Positions 1 to 8,273 of a stretch of DNA of 40,534 nt are shown here, one piece after another. Below the pieces are notes generated by a model. The model was not told the origin of the DNA. It saw only the letters and a program-made list of their open reading frames with translations, and searched no databases. How positions within the stretch are numbered: position 1 is the stretch's first letter; each line of letters opens with the position of its first letter. This DNA comes from Sporosarcina sp. (lineage in GTDB: Bacteria > Bacillota > Bacilli > Bacillales_A > Planococcaceae): assembly GCA_029263895.1 (NCBI GenBank), contig JARIDO010000024.1, positions 1 through 40,534 of the forward strand, given 5' to 3'. A program made the position numbers and the translations under genes.

Positions 1-132
1 TTGCATGTCCATCCATATACGGTGAATGACCCACAAACAATCTACACTATGCTTATGCTTGGAGCAGATGGAATATTTACAGACAAACCAGATCTCGCTA
101 GTCAAATCAAAAAGGAAGTAGTAGGGAAATGA
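1..132 (+). CDS. Glycerophosphodiester phosphodiesterase, C-terminal end (partial)
   Basis: Only the last 43 codons lie in the window; the gene enters from the left edge in frame 1 and stops at TGA 130-132. The visible peptide contains HPYTVNDP followed by GADGIFTDKPDLA. This is the closing strand-loop of the GDPD TIM barrel, where family members read roughly W-T-V-N-D and then G-V-D-G-I-x-T-D-x-P. Such enzymes hydrolyse glycerophosphodiesters to glycerol 3-phosphate and an alcohol. The catalytic His/Glu residues lie outside the window, so activity and subfamily (secreted GlpQ or cytoplasmic UgpQ type) cannot be judged. The stop codon lies inside the stem of the terminator that follows, so the gene ends its transcription unit. 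Confidence 0.8.
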   Translation: MHVHPYTVNDPQTIYTMLMLGADGIFTDKPDLASQIKKEVVGK

Positions 133-153
133 ATTTCCTTACTACTTCCTTTT
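112..153 (+). terminator. Rho-independent terminator of the GDPD gene
   Basis: A long inverted repeat (AAGGAAGTAGTAGGGAAAT facing ATTTCCTTACTACTTCCTT, one G-T wobble, 2-nt loop) is followed by TTT. The left arm contains the last codons and stop of the phosphodiesterase gene. Confidence 0.75.
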
Positions 154-225
154 AAATGGATTACTACTATTGTAATTAGGTAAGGTTAGAGACATAGCGG
201 ACTTAAATGAATACTACAAGAAATT

Positions 226-262
226 AAAGTAAGTGTAGTCACTTTGAATACACTTACTTTTT
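226..262 (+). terminator. Second hairpin terminator
   Basis: A perfect 12-bp inverted repeat, AAAGTAAGTGTA and TACACTTACTTT, around an 11-nt loop, ending in a run of T. No intact gene lies between it and the preceding terminator, so it may belong to a lost gene or be a backup. Confidence 0.6.
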
Positions 263-557
263 GATTTGTGATGAATATAAAAGCTATGCGTGTGAAAACA
301 GTACATTTCCTTTGTCAATTGAAATCGATGGTGAGATAAAGAATGTAAGTTTTATTTTCCTCACAAAAACAGTTGCAAATTCACCTTCGCGAAGTCTTTT
401 TAATAATGGGGAAAGTCCTAATGACGAAGAGTATTCCTTCAAGCTTTAAGAAAGTGAAAAAACGGATGCCGTGTATTATGTTGATTTTGATACAGAAAAA
501 ATCACTGCCGGTACAGACTTTTGGGAAGATATCGTTAAACGCGCTGTATTAATTTGA
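261..557 (+). pseudogene. Remnant of an unrecognised small protein, interrupted by an in-frame stop
   Basis: One reading frame runs for 99 codons but is cut by TAA at 447-449. After it, the same frame continues with protein-like sequence (AVYYVDFDTEKITAGTDFWE) up to TGA 555-557. The only upstream start candidate, TTG 261, has no Shine-Dalgarno site and overlaps a terminator stem, so the 5' end also looks lost. I do not recognise the family. Reading through the stop, the composition is that of a small, acidic, soluble protein. It could instead be a non-coding stretch that happens to be open, but continuity of the frame across the stop favours a decayed gene. Confidence 0.4.
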
Positions 558-600
558 GAGAAATAGCAGACTTCTAAAGGAAAGTTATATAAATGCTTTT

Positions 601-633
601 AAAAACCGCTATTCATAAGAATAGCGGTTTTTT
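601..633. terminator. Bidirectional terminator
   Basis: The stem AAAACCGCTATTC / GAATAGCGGTTTT with loop ATAA is flanked by A-rich and T-rich sides, so it can act in both directions. On the minus strand it closes the yhfH-like gene; on the plus strand it follows the small pseudogene. Confidence 0.8.
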
Positions 634-685
634 ATTGACATTAAATTGAAGGCTCACTGTATTGCTCATAAAGCTCTACTACAAT

Positions 686-811
686 TTATTCTTCATTCGT
701 TCCAATACAACGCTCACATTCAAATAGTGGAGATTCGACTTGCTCAATAATTTCACAGCCACACTCGCGGCAGATTTTTTTAGGTTTCTCATTCATTGTC
801 GTCTGTTTCAT
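686..811 (-). CDS. YhfH-type small zinc-ribbon peptide (41 aa)
   Basis: An ATG at 811 lies 9 nt downstream of a strong GGAGG site on the minus strand and opens a 41-codon frame ending at TAA 688-686. The peptide contains CRECGCEIIEQVESPLFEC and then ERC, so two CxxC knuckles (C14/C17 and C32/C35) are spaced as in a small zinc ribbon. The arrangement CRECGxxIxEQxE resembles the short YhfH family of Bacillus, whose function is unknown. It lies downstream of aceA on the same strand with its own ribosome binding site, and a bidirectional terminator follows 50 nt later. I see no signal peptide or membrane segment. Confidence rests on the Shine-Dalgarno site and the cysteine pattern. Confidence 0.7.
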   Translation of the reverse strand: MKQTTMNEKPKKICRECGCEIIEQVESPLFECERCIGTNEE

Positions 812-829
812 AATGGATCTCCTCCGTTT

Positions 830-943
830 TCATTTTAGTTTTTTCACTTGGCTGTGGCAGACATCAAAATGACTAAACTGCTGAAGTAAGTGATGAAAAC
901 ACTCCACCCTCCCTTCGTTGTATGAGATCCAGTCATCTTTCAT
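830..943 (-). CDS. Possible 37-aa peptide between aceA and the YhfH-like gene
   Basis: A short frame opens with ATG at 943, one base after the aceA stop, and ends at TGA 832-830, just before the ribosome binding site of the next small gene. It begins MKDDWISYNEGRVECFHHLL. There is no Shine-Dalgarno site ahead of this ATG, so expression would need coupling to aceA translation. I do not recognise the sequence. It is listed because it exactly fills the gap between two genes on the same strand; chance is a real alternative. Confidence 0.2.
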   Translation of the reverse strand: MKDDWISYNEGRVECFHHLLQQFSHFDVCHSQVKKLK

Positions 944-944
944 T

Positions 945-2225
945 TCAAACAAATTGCGCGGTTTCTGTTGAACCTTTCATTGCTGTTGTAGATGATTGAC
1001 CACCCGAGATAACTTGAGATACTTCATCAAAGTAACCAGTACCTACTTCACGTTGGTGACGAGTTGCTGTGTATCCTTTATCTTCAATCGCAAACTCAGC
1101 TTGCTGTAATTTAGAATATGCAGCCATACCATTGTCTTTATAGTCATGTGCCAGTTCAAACATGCTGTGATTTAATGAATGGAATCCAGCAAGCGTTACG
1201 AATTGGAACTTATAGCCCATCTTACCAAGCTCTACTTGATACTTCGCAATCGTCTCTTCATCCAGATTCGCTTTCCAGTTAAATGAAGGTGAACAGTTAT
1301 ATGCAAGCATTTTCCCAGGGAATTTAGCATGAATTGCATCTGCAAACTGCTGTGCTTCTTCTAATGATGGATGTGAAGTTTCACACCAAACTAAATCTGC
1401 ATAAGGCGCATACGCTAACCCACGTGCAATTGCTTGCTCAATGCCAGGCTTTGTTCTGAAAAAACCTTCTGGTGTGCGATCTCCTGTAATGAATGCATGA
1501 TCTCTTTTATCGATATCAGTCGTAATCAAATCAGCTGCATCTGCATCAGTTCTTGCAATTAGAAGCGTTGGTACTCCAAGAACATCCGCTGCCAAACGTG
1601 CTGAAATTAAATTACGAACCGCATTTTGTGTAGGTAGTAACACTTTACCACCTAAGTGACCACATTTTTTCTCAGATGCGAGCTGGTCTTCTAAGTGAAC
1701 ACCTGCTGCTCCTGCTTCAATCATGCCCTTCATTAACTCATAAACATTCAACGGACCACCGAAACCTGCTTCTGCATCCGCAACAATTGGTGCGAACCAG
1801 TCAAAACCGTCTTCACGACCTTCAGCATGGTCAATCTGATCTGCGCGTTGCAACGCTTGGTTAATGCGCTTTACTACAGAGGGTACACTATTTGCTGGAT
1901 ATAAACTTTGGTCAGGATACATTTGACCTGAAAGGTTTGCATCAGCCGCGACTTGCCAACCACTCAAATAGATTGCTTTTAAACCCGCTTTTACTTGTTG
2001 TACTGCCTGATTTCCCGTGAGAGCACCTAACGCATTAATGAAATCTTCTTCTTGCAGAGACTTATACAAGCGATCTGCTCCACGCTTTGCAAGAGTGTGT
2101 TCAATCTGTACTGACCCGCGAAGCTTTACAACTTCCTCCGCTGAATAACCTCGTTCAATCCCTTGCCATCTTTTATCTTCGGCCCAACTTTTCTCCAATT
2201 GTTCAATCTGTTCTTGTCTAGTCAA
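945..2225 (-). CDS. aceA: Isocitrate lyase
   Basis: AceA cleaves isocitrate to succinate and glyoxylate, the first step of the glyoxylate bypass used for growth on acetate or fatty acids. The 426-aa length is that of the bacterial enzyme. The N-terminal [10 protein letters not shown] block, the Mg-binding region DAEAGFGG near 150-157, and the signature KKCGH at 186-190 with the catalytic Cys188 are all present, as is WCETSHP later in the barrel. The start is TTG 2225, chosen because GGAAGGTG lies about 10 nt upstream; a nearby ATG is out of frame and hits a stop within a few codons. Malate synthase is not adjacent, so the partner enzyme must be encoded elsewhere. The gene is divergent from a LytTR-domain regulator across a palindromic intergenic region. 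Confidence 0.95.
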   Translation of the reverse strand: MTRQEQIEQLEKSWAEDKRWQGIERGYSAEEVVKLRGSVQIEHTLAKRGADRLYKSLQEEDFINALGALTGNQAVQQVKAGLKAIYLSGWQVAADANLSGQMYPDQSLYPANSVPSVVKRINQALQRADQIDHAEGREDGFDWFAPIVADAEAGFGGPLNVYELMKGMIEAGAAGVHLEDQLASEKKCGHLGGKVLLPTQNAVRNLISARLAADVLGVPTLLIARTDADAADLITTDIDKRDHAFITGDRTPEGFFRTKPGIEQAIARGLAYAPYADLVWCETSHPSLEEAQQFADAIHAKFPGKMLAYNCSPSFNWKANLDEETIAKYQVELGKMGYKFQFVTLAGFHSLNHSMFELAHDYKDNGMAAYSKLQQAEFAIEDKGYTATRHQREVGTGYFDEVSQVISGGQSSTTAMKGSTETAQFV

Positions 2226-2310
2226 TATTCATTCACACCTTCCAATTTTAGTAGATAATAGCTCCGCTGTTAGCATAAAAAACAATAAGCTGTTTCATAA
2301 CAGTAGGAGT

Positions 2311-2332
2311 TGTTATATAGTAATATATAACA
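2311..2332. promoter_or_regulatory. Palindromic candidate operator in the aceA / LytTR gene intergenic region
   Basis: The 8-bp arms TGTTATAT and ATATAACA are perfectly inverted around AGTAAT. A further half-site, ATAACA, sits upstream at about 2298-2303, giving three related half-sites. The palindrome overlaps the candidate aceA -10 box, a position suited to repression. Its binding protein is unknown. Confidence 0.4.
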
Positions 2333-2352
2333 GAGAATTTAAATTGTCACAA
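2324..2352 (-). promoter_or_regulatory. Candidate aceA promoter
   Basis: On the minus strand TTGTGA (2352-2347), a 17-nt spacer and TATATA (2329-2324) form a sigma-A-like promoter. The -10 box lies inside the palindrome at 2311-2332, and the -35 box overlaps that of the divergent gene. Confidence 0.45.
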
Positions 2353-2372
2353 TAATTCGATGAAAGTATCTT
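2344..2372 (+). promoter_or_regulatory. Candidate promoter of the LytTR-domain regulator gene
   Basis: TTGTCA (2344-2349), a 17-nt spacer and TATCTT (2367-2372). The -35 lies in the short odd palindrome ATTGTCACAAT (2343-2353), which also supplies the -35 of the divergent aceA promoter. Confidence 0.35.
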
Positions 2373-2459
2373 TTTTTAGGATAAAACCAAAAAGAGAGCG
2401 ACGAAATCAGAAAGTTTATTTTATTCGAAATAAAAGTTTCATATGGAGGGGAATTGTGA

Positions 2460-3110
2460 GTGGAGAAAAAAGAACTTCAACAGTATGCTTCATTAATAGA
2501 AGACTGGATTCCAAAAGACGCTTCAATGGCTATAGCAGTAGACGACCGCTACATTTACTACCACACAGGTTTACACGACATTCGATTACGCGAAGGTCAA
2601 AATGTGCGCCCTGGTAGTTTAGCAGAACGCGTAATTACTGACCGTTCAAAAATAGATGTCTTAATGGATGAAACACTTTACGGTGTTCCTTACTATGGCA
2701 TCGGATATCCCATTGTACTGGCTGGTAAACCCGCTGCTCTAATTGTCATTCTCCCTGCTAACTATCACGTATTGCGAAATGAACCCTTCCAATACTTAAC
2801 TGGAAAAAACGACGACGATTGGATACCGGTTGCAATTGACGAAGTCACCTACATCGAAAGCTTACAAAAAAAGACATGGTTCTATGCTGAAGGACAACAA
2901 TACAGTACAAACCACACATTAAAAGACCTACATTTACGATTACCAAAGTCATTTATCCGCATCCATCGTTCATACATTGTCAATATCCAATCAATCCAAC
3001 GAATTTCACGTGACATTACATCCAATCTTCTACTATTACTAAAAGACGGCACCGAATTACCCGTCAGCCAAACATATATGCCAGAATTACGAAGAGTACT
3101 AGGTTTTTGA
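2460..3110 (+). CDS. LytTR-domain transcriptional regulator, divergent from aceA
   Basis: A 216-aa protein with a C-terminal LytTR DNA-binding domain (about residues 120-216). It is recognised from the hallmark FIRIHRSYIVNI, the preceding ESLQKKTWFYAEG strand region and the closing LPVSQTYMPELRRVL. The N-terminal 110 residues hold no response-regulator receiver domain. Instead they form a compact alpha/beta region (AIAVDDRYIYYHTG, GVPYYGIGYPIVLAGKPAALIVILP) that looks like a small sensor or ligand-binding module. The start is GTG 2460, fixed by GGAGGGG with an 8-nt spacer. The divergent arrangement with aceA and the shared intergenic palindrome suggest it controls isocitrate lyase, itself or both. 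That is inference from position; I know of no established LytTR regulator of aceA. Confidence 0.8.
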   Translation: MEKKELQQYASLIEDWIPKDASMAIAVDDRYIYYHTGLHDIRLREGQNVRPGSLAERVITDRSKIDVLMDETLYGVPYYGIGYPIVLAGKPAALIVILPANYHVLRNEPFQYLTGKNDDDWIPVAIDEVTYIESLQKKTWFYAEGQQYSTNHTLKDLHLRLPKSFIRIHRSYIVNIQSIQRISRDITSNLLLLLKDGTELPVSQTYMPELRRVLGF

Positions 3111-3115
3111 TACGA

Positions 3116-3145
3116 AAAAGGATCGAGCATTGGCTCGATCCTTTT
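3116..3145 (+). terminator. Terminator of the LytTR regulator gene
   Basis: A perfect 13-bp stem AAAAGGATCGAGC / GCTCGATCCTTTT with loop ATTG, starting 5 nt after the stop codon. Confidence 0.85.
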
Positions 3146-3202
3146 CCTGTGTAATTGTATTTTGGCTGGTAACTCTACGCGCGTGGTCGTAGATCGGGTT
3201 TT

Positions 3203-3580
3203 GCGACCGCAAGTGAGTTGTAGCGCCCGTAAATTTTGTTTTGCGCCCGCAAAGTGAGTCGCATCGCCCGTAAATCTTATTTTACGACCGCAAAGTGAGT
3301 CACATCACCCGTAAATTTTATTTTACGACCGCAAACTGAGTCACATCGCCCGTAAATCTTATTTCGCGACCGCAAAGTAAGTCACATCGTCCGTAAATTT
3401 TACTTTGCGACCGCAAAGTGAGTCACTTCGCCCGTAAATTTTGTTTCGCGCCCGCTAAGTGAGTCACATCGCCTGTAAATCTTATTTTTCGCCCGCAAAG
3501 TGAGTTACATCGCCCGTAAATTTTGTTTTCCGCCCGCAAAGTGAGTCACTTCGCCCGTAAATATCGATTTGCGCCCATAT
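3203..3580 (+). repeat. Phased tandem array 1: 19 cores, 41-bp unit
   Basis: A gene-free stretch between two convergent terminators. It is built of alternating cores CGACCGCAAA and CGCCCGTAAA. The CCG (or variant) of successive cores falls at 3207, 3227, 3247, 3268, 3288, 3309, 3329, 3350, 3370, 3391, 3411, 3432, 3452, 3473, 3493, 3514, 3534, 3555 and 3575. Spacing therefore alternates 20 and 21 bp after the first step, with no indels. Two cores make a 41-bp unit whose inter-core sequences (GTGAGTCACAT and TTTTATTTT) are also conserved. All cores point the same way. No open frame of interest lies in it and there are no unique spacers of CRISPR type. Confidence 0.9.
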
Positions 3581-3585
3581 ACACA

Positions 3586-3615
3586 AAACCTCCAAGGAAA
3601 TATCCTTGGAGGTTT
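3586..3615 (-). terminator. Terminator of the rbs operon
   Basis: A perfect 13-bp stem AAACCTCCAAGGA / TCCTTGGAGGTTT with loop AATA, followed on the minus strand by TTTTGTGT. It is 15 nt downstream of the rbsB stop. Confidence 0.8.
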
Positions 3616-3629
3616 GCTTATCTGTATTA

Positions 3630-4544
3630 TTATTTAATTAATTCCAATTCAACTGGAATTGAAGCTTCTACTTTTTCACCTTTTAGTGAGTTTACTGCTG
3701 CTTCTATAGCTTTTTTACCGATTAGTTCTGGTTTTTGTGCAACTGTACCAGCTAGTTTTCCGTCTTTAACTGATTTCACAGCATCGTCTGTTGCGTCAAA
3801 TCCGATAACTTGTATGTCTTTACCTGCTGCTTCAATTGCTTCAAGAGCGCCAAGTGCCATTTCGTCGTTATGTGCGAATACACCTTTAATATCAGGGTTT
3901 CCTTGAAGGATATTTTCCATAACTGTTAGCCCTTCAGCACGGTTAAAGTTTGCTGTTTGTTTAGCAACAATGTCTAATTTATCTTTAGCAACTGTGTTAA
4001 ATCCGTCTCCGCGGTCACGAGCTGCTGAAGATCCTGCGATTCCTTCTAGTTCAACAACTTTTGCATTGTCGCCAACGAGTTCAAGTAAATATTCACCTGC
4101 TAATTCGCCGCCTGCTTTGTTGTCGGATGCAATATGTGAAACAACTTCTCCACCTTCAGAACTACGGTCAACAGTGATGACTGGAATGCCAGCGTCGTTT
4201 GCTGATTGTACTGTTGAAACAACTGCTTCAGAATCTGTTGGGTTGATCAAAATAAGATCCACGCCTTGTTGAATTAAGTCTTCTACGTCACTTGCTTGTT
4301 TTGAAGCATCATCTTGTGCGTCAACAACTGTAATTGTTGCGCCCATTTCTTTTGCTTGAGCTTTTGCGCCTTCACTCAATGTAACGAAAAACGGGTTATT
4401 TAATGTAGAAACAGAGAATCCAATTTTAAAGTCTTTTCCTTCCCCTTTAGAGCCTGTTTCCTTTTTGCTTCCTGGAGCGTCTGTTGAACATGCTGCAAGT
4501 ATTAGTACGATGGACATTACTAGTGCCAATGTGATTTTCTTCAT
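3630..4544 (-). CDS. rbsB: Ribose ABC transporter, substrate-binding lipoprotein
   Basis: RbsB captures D-ribose outside the membrane and delivers it to RbsC/RbsA. The N-terminus MKKITLALVMSIVLILAAC is a lipoprotein signal peptide with an LAAC lipobox; the cysteine at residue 19 would be lipidated. The mature part is a type I periplasmic-binding fold (IGFSVSTLNNPFF, LILINPTDSEAV, DRSSEGGEVVSHIASDN, AGSSAARDRGDGF, GVFAHNDEMALGA), very close to RbsB of Bacillus. I chose ATG 4544; a TTG two codons upstream at 4550 lies only 4 nt from the AAGGAG site, whereas the ATG has 10 nt. It is the last gene of rbsRKDACB, 14 nt after rbsC and followed by a terminator. Confidence 0.95.
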   Translation of the reverse strand: MKKITLALVMSIVLILAACSTDAPGSKKETGSKGEGKDFKIGFSVSTLNNPFFVTLSEGAKAQAKEMGATITVVDAQDDASKQASDVEDLIQQGVDLILINPTDSEAVVSTVQSANDAGIPVITVDRSSEGGEVVSHIASDNKAGGELAGEYLLELVGDNAKVVELEGIAGSSAARDRGDGFNTVAKDKLDIVAKQTANFNRAEGLTVMENILQGNPDIKGVFAHNDEMALGALEAIEAAGKDIQVIGFDATDDAVKSVKDGKLAGTVAQKPELIGKKAIEAAVNSLKGEKVEASIPVELELIK

Positions 4545-4558
4545 TACCAATCATCTCC

Positions 4559-5500
4559 TTATGCTGTTTTTTTACGATCCAATAGAACTGCTACTAATAT
4601 AACTGCACCCTTCACCACTTGTTGGAAGAAGGAGGATACACCAATAAGATTCAAACCGTTGTTTAGTACGCCAATAATGAGCGCACCAATTAATGTGCCT
4701 ACAATCCAACCACGACCACCAGTTAAACTAGTTCCACCTAGCACAACGGCTGCGATGGCATCTAATTCAAACATACTTCCTGCTGTAGGTTGTGCTGAAT
4801 TTAATCTAGAAGTTAAAATTAAAGCCGATAAAGCCGCTAGTAAACCTGTCAACGAGTATACGTATATCTTAATGCGATCTACGTTTATTCCTGATAATCT
4901 AGAAGCTTCTTCATTGCCACCAACTGCATAGACACGTCTACCAAATGTTGTTTTCTTCAAGATGAAATACAAAATACCGAATGCAATTGCCATTGTGATC
5001 ACTGGAACCGGTATCCCTAAGAAATATCCTTTTCCTAGCATTTGAAATGTTTGAGAATCACCAAGACCTGATATCGGTCTACCTTCTGTATAAACGAGCG
5101 TCAATCCACGGAAGATAGTCATTGTTGCTAACGTCGCAATAAACGGTGCAACTTTTCCTTTTGCAATGATGATTCCATTGATTGCACCTAAAAATGCACC
5201 TAACAATAAACCAAGGAACATTGCTAGCATTGGATCGGTTCCACCTGCCATTAATCCTGCAGTTACAGCACCTGTGAGTGCTAGTATTGAACCTACCGAT
5301 AAATCAATACCTCCTGTTAAAATGACAAACGTCATTCCGAACGCAATCAATGCGTTGATGGATACTTGTCTAAAAACATTTAACAAGTTATTTAATGTTA
5401 AGAAGTTCGGGCTCATAATTGAAATAATAATGACAATTAAAAGCAAACCGATAAATGGACCAATTTTCTGAAGCAATGATTGAGAATTAGTTTTTAGCAA
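4559..5500 (-). CDS. rbsC: Ribose ABC transporter permease
   Basis: RbsC is the membrane channel of the ribose importer, with about 8-10 hydrophobic segments in 313 residues. Recognisable blocks are the N-terminal [41 protein letters not shown], the cytoplasmic loop [21 protein letters not shown] that contacts RbsA, and [23 protein letters not shown]. The frame stays open to an ATG at 5521, but that ATG lacks a Shine-Dalgarno site. TTG 5500 is preceded by GGAGGTGA at proper distance, so I place the start there. This makes rbsC overlap the end of rbsA by 14 nt, which suggests translational coupling between ATPase and permease. Confidence 0.93.
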   Translation of the reverse strand: MLKTNSQSLLQKIGPFIGLLLIVIIISIMSPNFLTLNNLLNVFRQVSINALIAFGMTFVILTGGIDLSVGSILALTGAVTAGLMAGGTDPMLAMFLGLLLGAFLGAINGIIIAKGKVAPFIATLATMTIFRGLTLVYTEGRPISGLGDSQTFQMLGKGYFLGIPVPVITMAIAFGILYFILKKTTFGRRVYAVGGNEEASRLSGINVDRIKIYVYSLTGLLAALSALILTSRLNSAQPTAGSMFELDAIAAVVLGGTSLTGGRGWIVGTLIGALIIGVLNNGLNLIGVSSFFQQVVKGAVILVAVLLDRKKTA

Positions 5501-6983
5501 TTTTGTCACCTCCGGTTGCATAATGCATAATACGTTCCTGTGTCATTTCTTCTTTTTTAATATTTGCTGTCAGTTTTCCTTCGTGCATCACGAGAACACG
5601 ATCTGCCATACCTAGAATCTCTGGAAGTTCTGATGAAATCATCAGGATCGCTACGCCACGCTCCGCTAGTTCGTTGATAATTGTATATATTTCTTTTTTG
5701 GCACCAACGTCTACACCGCGTGTCGGTTCATCTAATATTAAGACGTCCGGCTCAATGCCTAGCCACTTCGCAATAACTACTTTTTGCTGATTACCACCGC
5801 TTAGCGACTTAACGGCTTGTTCGGGTCCTGATGTTCTTACGCCAAGCCTTTGAACCATTGAACTGTATAGTTTTTGTTCATTGGAATGCTTAATGATTCC
5901 TTTTGCAGAGACACGCTCTAAATTAGACAAACTCATGTTTTCGCGAACCGTGAATTCTGTAATTAACCCTTCTGATTTGCGATCTTCCGTCACATAGCCG
6001 ATGCCTAATTTCTTTGCTTGTAACGGTGTTTTAATCGATACAGCTTTTCCGTCAAAAAGGATTTCACCCGCACTCAATTTTTTATAACCAAAAAGCGATT
6101 GAACAACTTCTGTTCGCCCTGCTCCCATTAAACCAGCAATGGCTAGAACTTCGCCCTTGTGCAATTGGAATGACACATTGTTGAAATGCTCATTTCTTGC
6201 TAAGTTTTTAACTTCTAATTTGACATCACCTATGATTGCTTTTCGTTCTGGAAACCGTTCACCAAGTTCACGACCAACCATTAGCTGCACGATTTCGTCA
6301 AATGAAGTCGATTGAATGTCACGAACGCCGACATAGTTTCCATCTCTTAAAATTGTGATTCGATCACATATGGAGAAGATTTCTTCCATTCGATGTGAGA
6401 TATAGACAAATGAAACACCTGTTGCTTGTAGAGCACGTATCGTTTCAAATAATGTTTCGATTTCTCGATCCGTCAATGCCGCTGTTGGTTCATCCATAAT
6501 AATGACTTCAGCATTTGAAGACATCGCCTTTGCAATTTCAATAATTTGTTGTTTTCCAACTGAGAGCTCTCGAGTTACTGTCTTAACATCAATGGACAAA
6601 CCAAGTTCAGCTAGAATCTTTTTAGCTTCACGATTCATCTCTTTTGTCTTTAAGATGCCAGTTTTCCCAAAAGTCTTTTCATTCCCTAGGAATAAATTCT
6701 CTGCAACCGTTAAATCAGGAAGAATATTAAGCTCCTGATGAATGACAGCTATTCCATCACGCTCAGCTTCTTTCGGATTTTTGAAATCAACGAGTTCGCC
6801 TCTTACTTTGATTTCGCCCGCATCACGTGTGTAGATTCCTGTAAGAATTTTCATCAATGTAGATTTCCCCGCACCATTTTCACCCATTAATGCGTGAATC
6901 TCTCCTTTTTTAACCGAAAACTCAACGTCCGTCAGTACTTTGTTGCCGTTGAATGCTTTTGAAATTCCTGTCATTTCGATCAT
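5487..6983 (-). CDS. rbsA: Ribose ABC transporter ATPase (two nucleotide-binding domains)
   Basis: RbsA powers ribose import. Its 498 residues hold two fused ABC domains. The N-terminal one has a normal Walker A (GENGAGKST, 34-42), signature LSVGKQQ and Walker [11 protein letters not shown]. The C-terminal one has a degenerate Walker A (GLMGAGRTE), signature LSGGNQQ and Walker [16 protein letters not shown]. This asymmetric pattern is usual for the sugar family that includes RbsA, MglA and AraG. The start is ATG 6983 with a purine-rich but weak site (GGTGAAGAAG). It follows rbsD by 16 nt and overlaps rbsC by 14 nt. Confidence 0.96.
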   Translation of the reverse strand: MIEMTGISKAFNGNKVLTDVEFSVKKGEIHALMGENGAGKSTLMKILTGIYTRDAGEIKVRGELVDFKNPKEAERDGIAVIHQELNILPDLTVAENLFLGNEKTFGKTGILKTKEMNREAKKILAELGLSIDVKTVTRELSVGKQQIIEIAKAMSSNAEVIIMDEPTAALTDREIETLFETIRALQATGVSFVYISHRMEEIFSICDRITILRDGNYVGVRDIQSTSFDEIVQLMVGRELGERFPERKAIIGDVKLEVKNLARNEHFNNVSFQLHKGEVLAIAGLMGAGRTEVVQSLFGYKKLSAGEILFDGKAVSIKTPLQAKKLGIGYVTEDRKSEGLITEFTVRENMSLSNLERVSAKGIIKHSNEQKLYSSMVQRLGVRTSGPEQAVKSLSGGNQQKVVIAKWLGIEPDVLILDEPTRGVDVGAKKEIYTIINELAERGVAILMISSELPEILGMADRVLVMHEGKLTANIKKEEMTQERIMHYATGGDKIAKN

Positions 6984-6999
6984 TCTTCTTCACCCACTT

Positions 7000-7389
7000 T
7001 CAGAATATAACGCCTGATTGCAAGATGATATTTGCAAAAGGAGTCGCCTCACCGGTTCGGATGATCACTTTCGAATTGCTCGTCATGTGTTTAAATGCTT
7101 CATGCGTAACGGTGGTGATTGAAGGAACTTTTTCACTAATGTATTTATGAAGCGAAGGATTCGCGTCCAATAGTTCATCTGCAACGATAGCATTTTCTAC
7201 TTCCAAATCTTCAAGGACCGCATCTAGAATTTCTATGAACGAAGGTTTTCCAATTCGAAATGACAAGTCAATACATGTCACACCTTGCGGAATTGGAAGT
7301 CCACAATCAGCAATTGTTATTTGATCAGTATGTCCGAGTTTCGCAAACACTGCAGCTAGTTCTCGATTTAATATCCCTCGTTTTTTCAC
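7000..7389 (-). CDS. rbsD: D-ribose pyranase
   Basis: RbsD interconverts beta-pyranose and furanose ribose so that imported sugar can be used by RbsK. The 129-aa length is standard. The N-terminal MKKRGILNRELAAVFAKLGH carries the catalytic His20, followed by Asp28 in ITIADCGLPIP, and the C-terminal ATPFANIILQSGV is typical. The start is GTG 7389, which overlaps the rbsK stop (GTGA, 4 nt), with AGGAAGTG upstream. The overlap implies that RbsK and RbsD are made in coupled amounts. Confidence 0.95.
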   Translation of the reverse strand: MKKRGILNRELAAVFAKLGHTDQITIADCGLPIPQGVTCIDLSFRIGKPSFIEILDAVLEDLEVENAIVADELLDANPSLHKYISEKVPSITTVTHEAFKHMTSNSKVIIRTGEATPFANIILQSGVIF

Positions 7390-8273
7390 TCCACAACACT
7401 TCCTAAACGTTGATTCACTGCAGCTACTGTCGGCATTCCACCTTGCGCACCTAACTTTTCAACAGACAGTGATGCTGCCACATTTGCAAATTGAACTGCT
7501 TTTTCTATGCTGTAGTCATTGACGATGGCATAGGCGAACGCGCCATTAAAAGTGTCTCCAGCGCCTGTCGTATCTACAACAGTCGTTGCGTAACCAGCGA
7601 CAAAAACATGTTTTTCACCATCATAATAACGAGCACCATCACTGCCTAATGTAACAATGAGTTTATTCGGATAAAGCTCAAGCGCTTGTTCTAAATTATC
7701 CCCGAACAACTGCTGACACTCTGTCTCATTCGGCGTTAAGTACGATACGTATGGCATAAATTCAGCTTTAAATCCTCCAGCAGGTGCAGGGTTTAGTAAC
7801 ACTGGGACTCCTAACTCCTTACACATTTCCAATGTTCGAAGAATCGTAGGAATCGGTATTTCCAACTGCATCATAACGAGCGAGCTATTTTGAATCGTGC
7901 CACGCATGTCGTCGATAACCGTAGGAGCCAAATCATGATTCGCACCAGGCACAACGATAATACGGTTATCTCCATCGGATATCAATATATTGGCAATCCC
8001 TGAAGCAGATTCCGCACTTACTTTAACACCTGAGACGTCAATTTTATTTGCCTCTAAATTAGTAATCAGTTCTATACCAAAACTATCACTACCAACACAA
8101 CCAATCATCTCAACTTGGCCACCAAGACGTGCTGCAGCTACAGCTTGATTTGCCCCCTTGCCTCCGGGAGCAGTTTTATACAGCGTGCCTAATACAGTCT
8201 CACCTAGTTTCGGGAAGTCATCTGTTTGCACAACCAAATCCATATTGATACTACCTACGACCGTTATCATCAT
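7386..8273 (-). CDS. rbsK: Ribokinase
   Basis: RbsK phosphorylates D-ribose to ribose 5-phosphate. It is a PfkB-family kinase of about 295 residues. The substrate lid motif GGKGANQAVAAARLGG is near residue 38, and the C-terminal DTTGAGDTFNGAFA holds the anion hole and the catalytic Asp. Three start codons stand in a row (GTG 8276, ATG 8273, ATG 8270). I chose ATG 8273 because it overlaps the rbsR stop as TGATG and lies about 6 nt from GAGGAG; ATG 8270 is equally possible and changes the protein by one residue. It is the second gene of the operon and overlaps rbsD by 4 nt. Confidence 0.95.
   Translation of the reverse strand: MMITVVGSINMDLVVQTDDFPKLGETVLGTLYKTAPGGKGANQAVAAARLGGQVEMIGCVGSDSFGIELITNLEANKIDVSGVKVSAESASGIANILISDGDNRIIVVPGANHDLAPTVIDDMRGTIQNSSLVMMQLEIPIPTILRTLEMCKELGVPVLLNPAPAGGFKAEFMPYVSYLTPNETECQQLFGDNLEQALELYPNKLIVTLGSDGARYYDGEKHVFVAGYATTVVDTTGAGDTFNGAFAYAIVNDYSIEKAVQFANVAASLSVEKLGAQGGMPTVAAVNQRLGSVVE

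Noticed and set aside
2298..2353. LytTR direct-repeat binding sites
   Set aside because: I compared both strands with the published nine-base half-site pattern and found no pair at the usual 12-13 bp spacing. The visible signal is a palindrome instead.
2360..2617. An 85-aa frame overlapping the start of the LytTR gene
   Set aside because: It has no Shine-Dalgarno, is rich in Arg/Lys/Ser, and overlaps the well-supported LytTR gene in another frame.
3523..3906. A 127-aa plus-strand frame across the end of array 1, the rbs terminator and the end of rbsB
   Set aside because: It is antisense to rbsB and crosses a strong terminator; it is a shadow of the rbsB reading frame.
4550..4550. TTG start for rbsB
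   Set aside because: It is only 4 nt from the Shine-Dalgarno; ATG 4544 has better spacing and gives a normal lipoprotein signal peptide.
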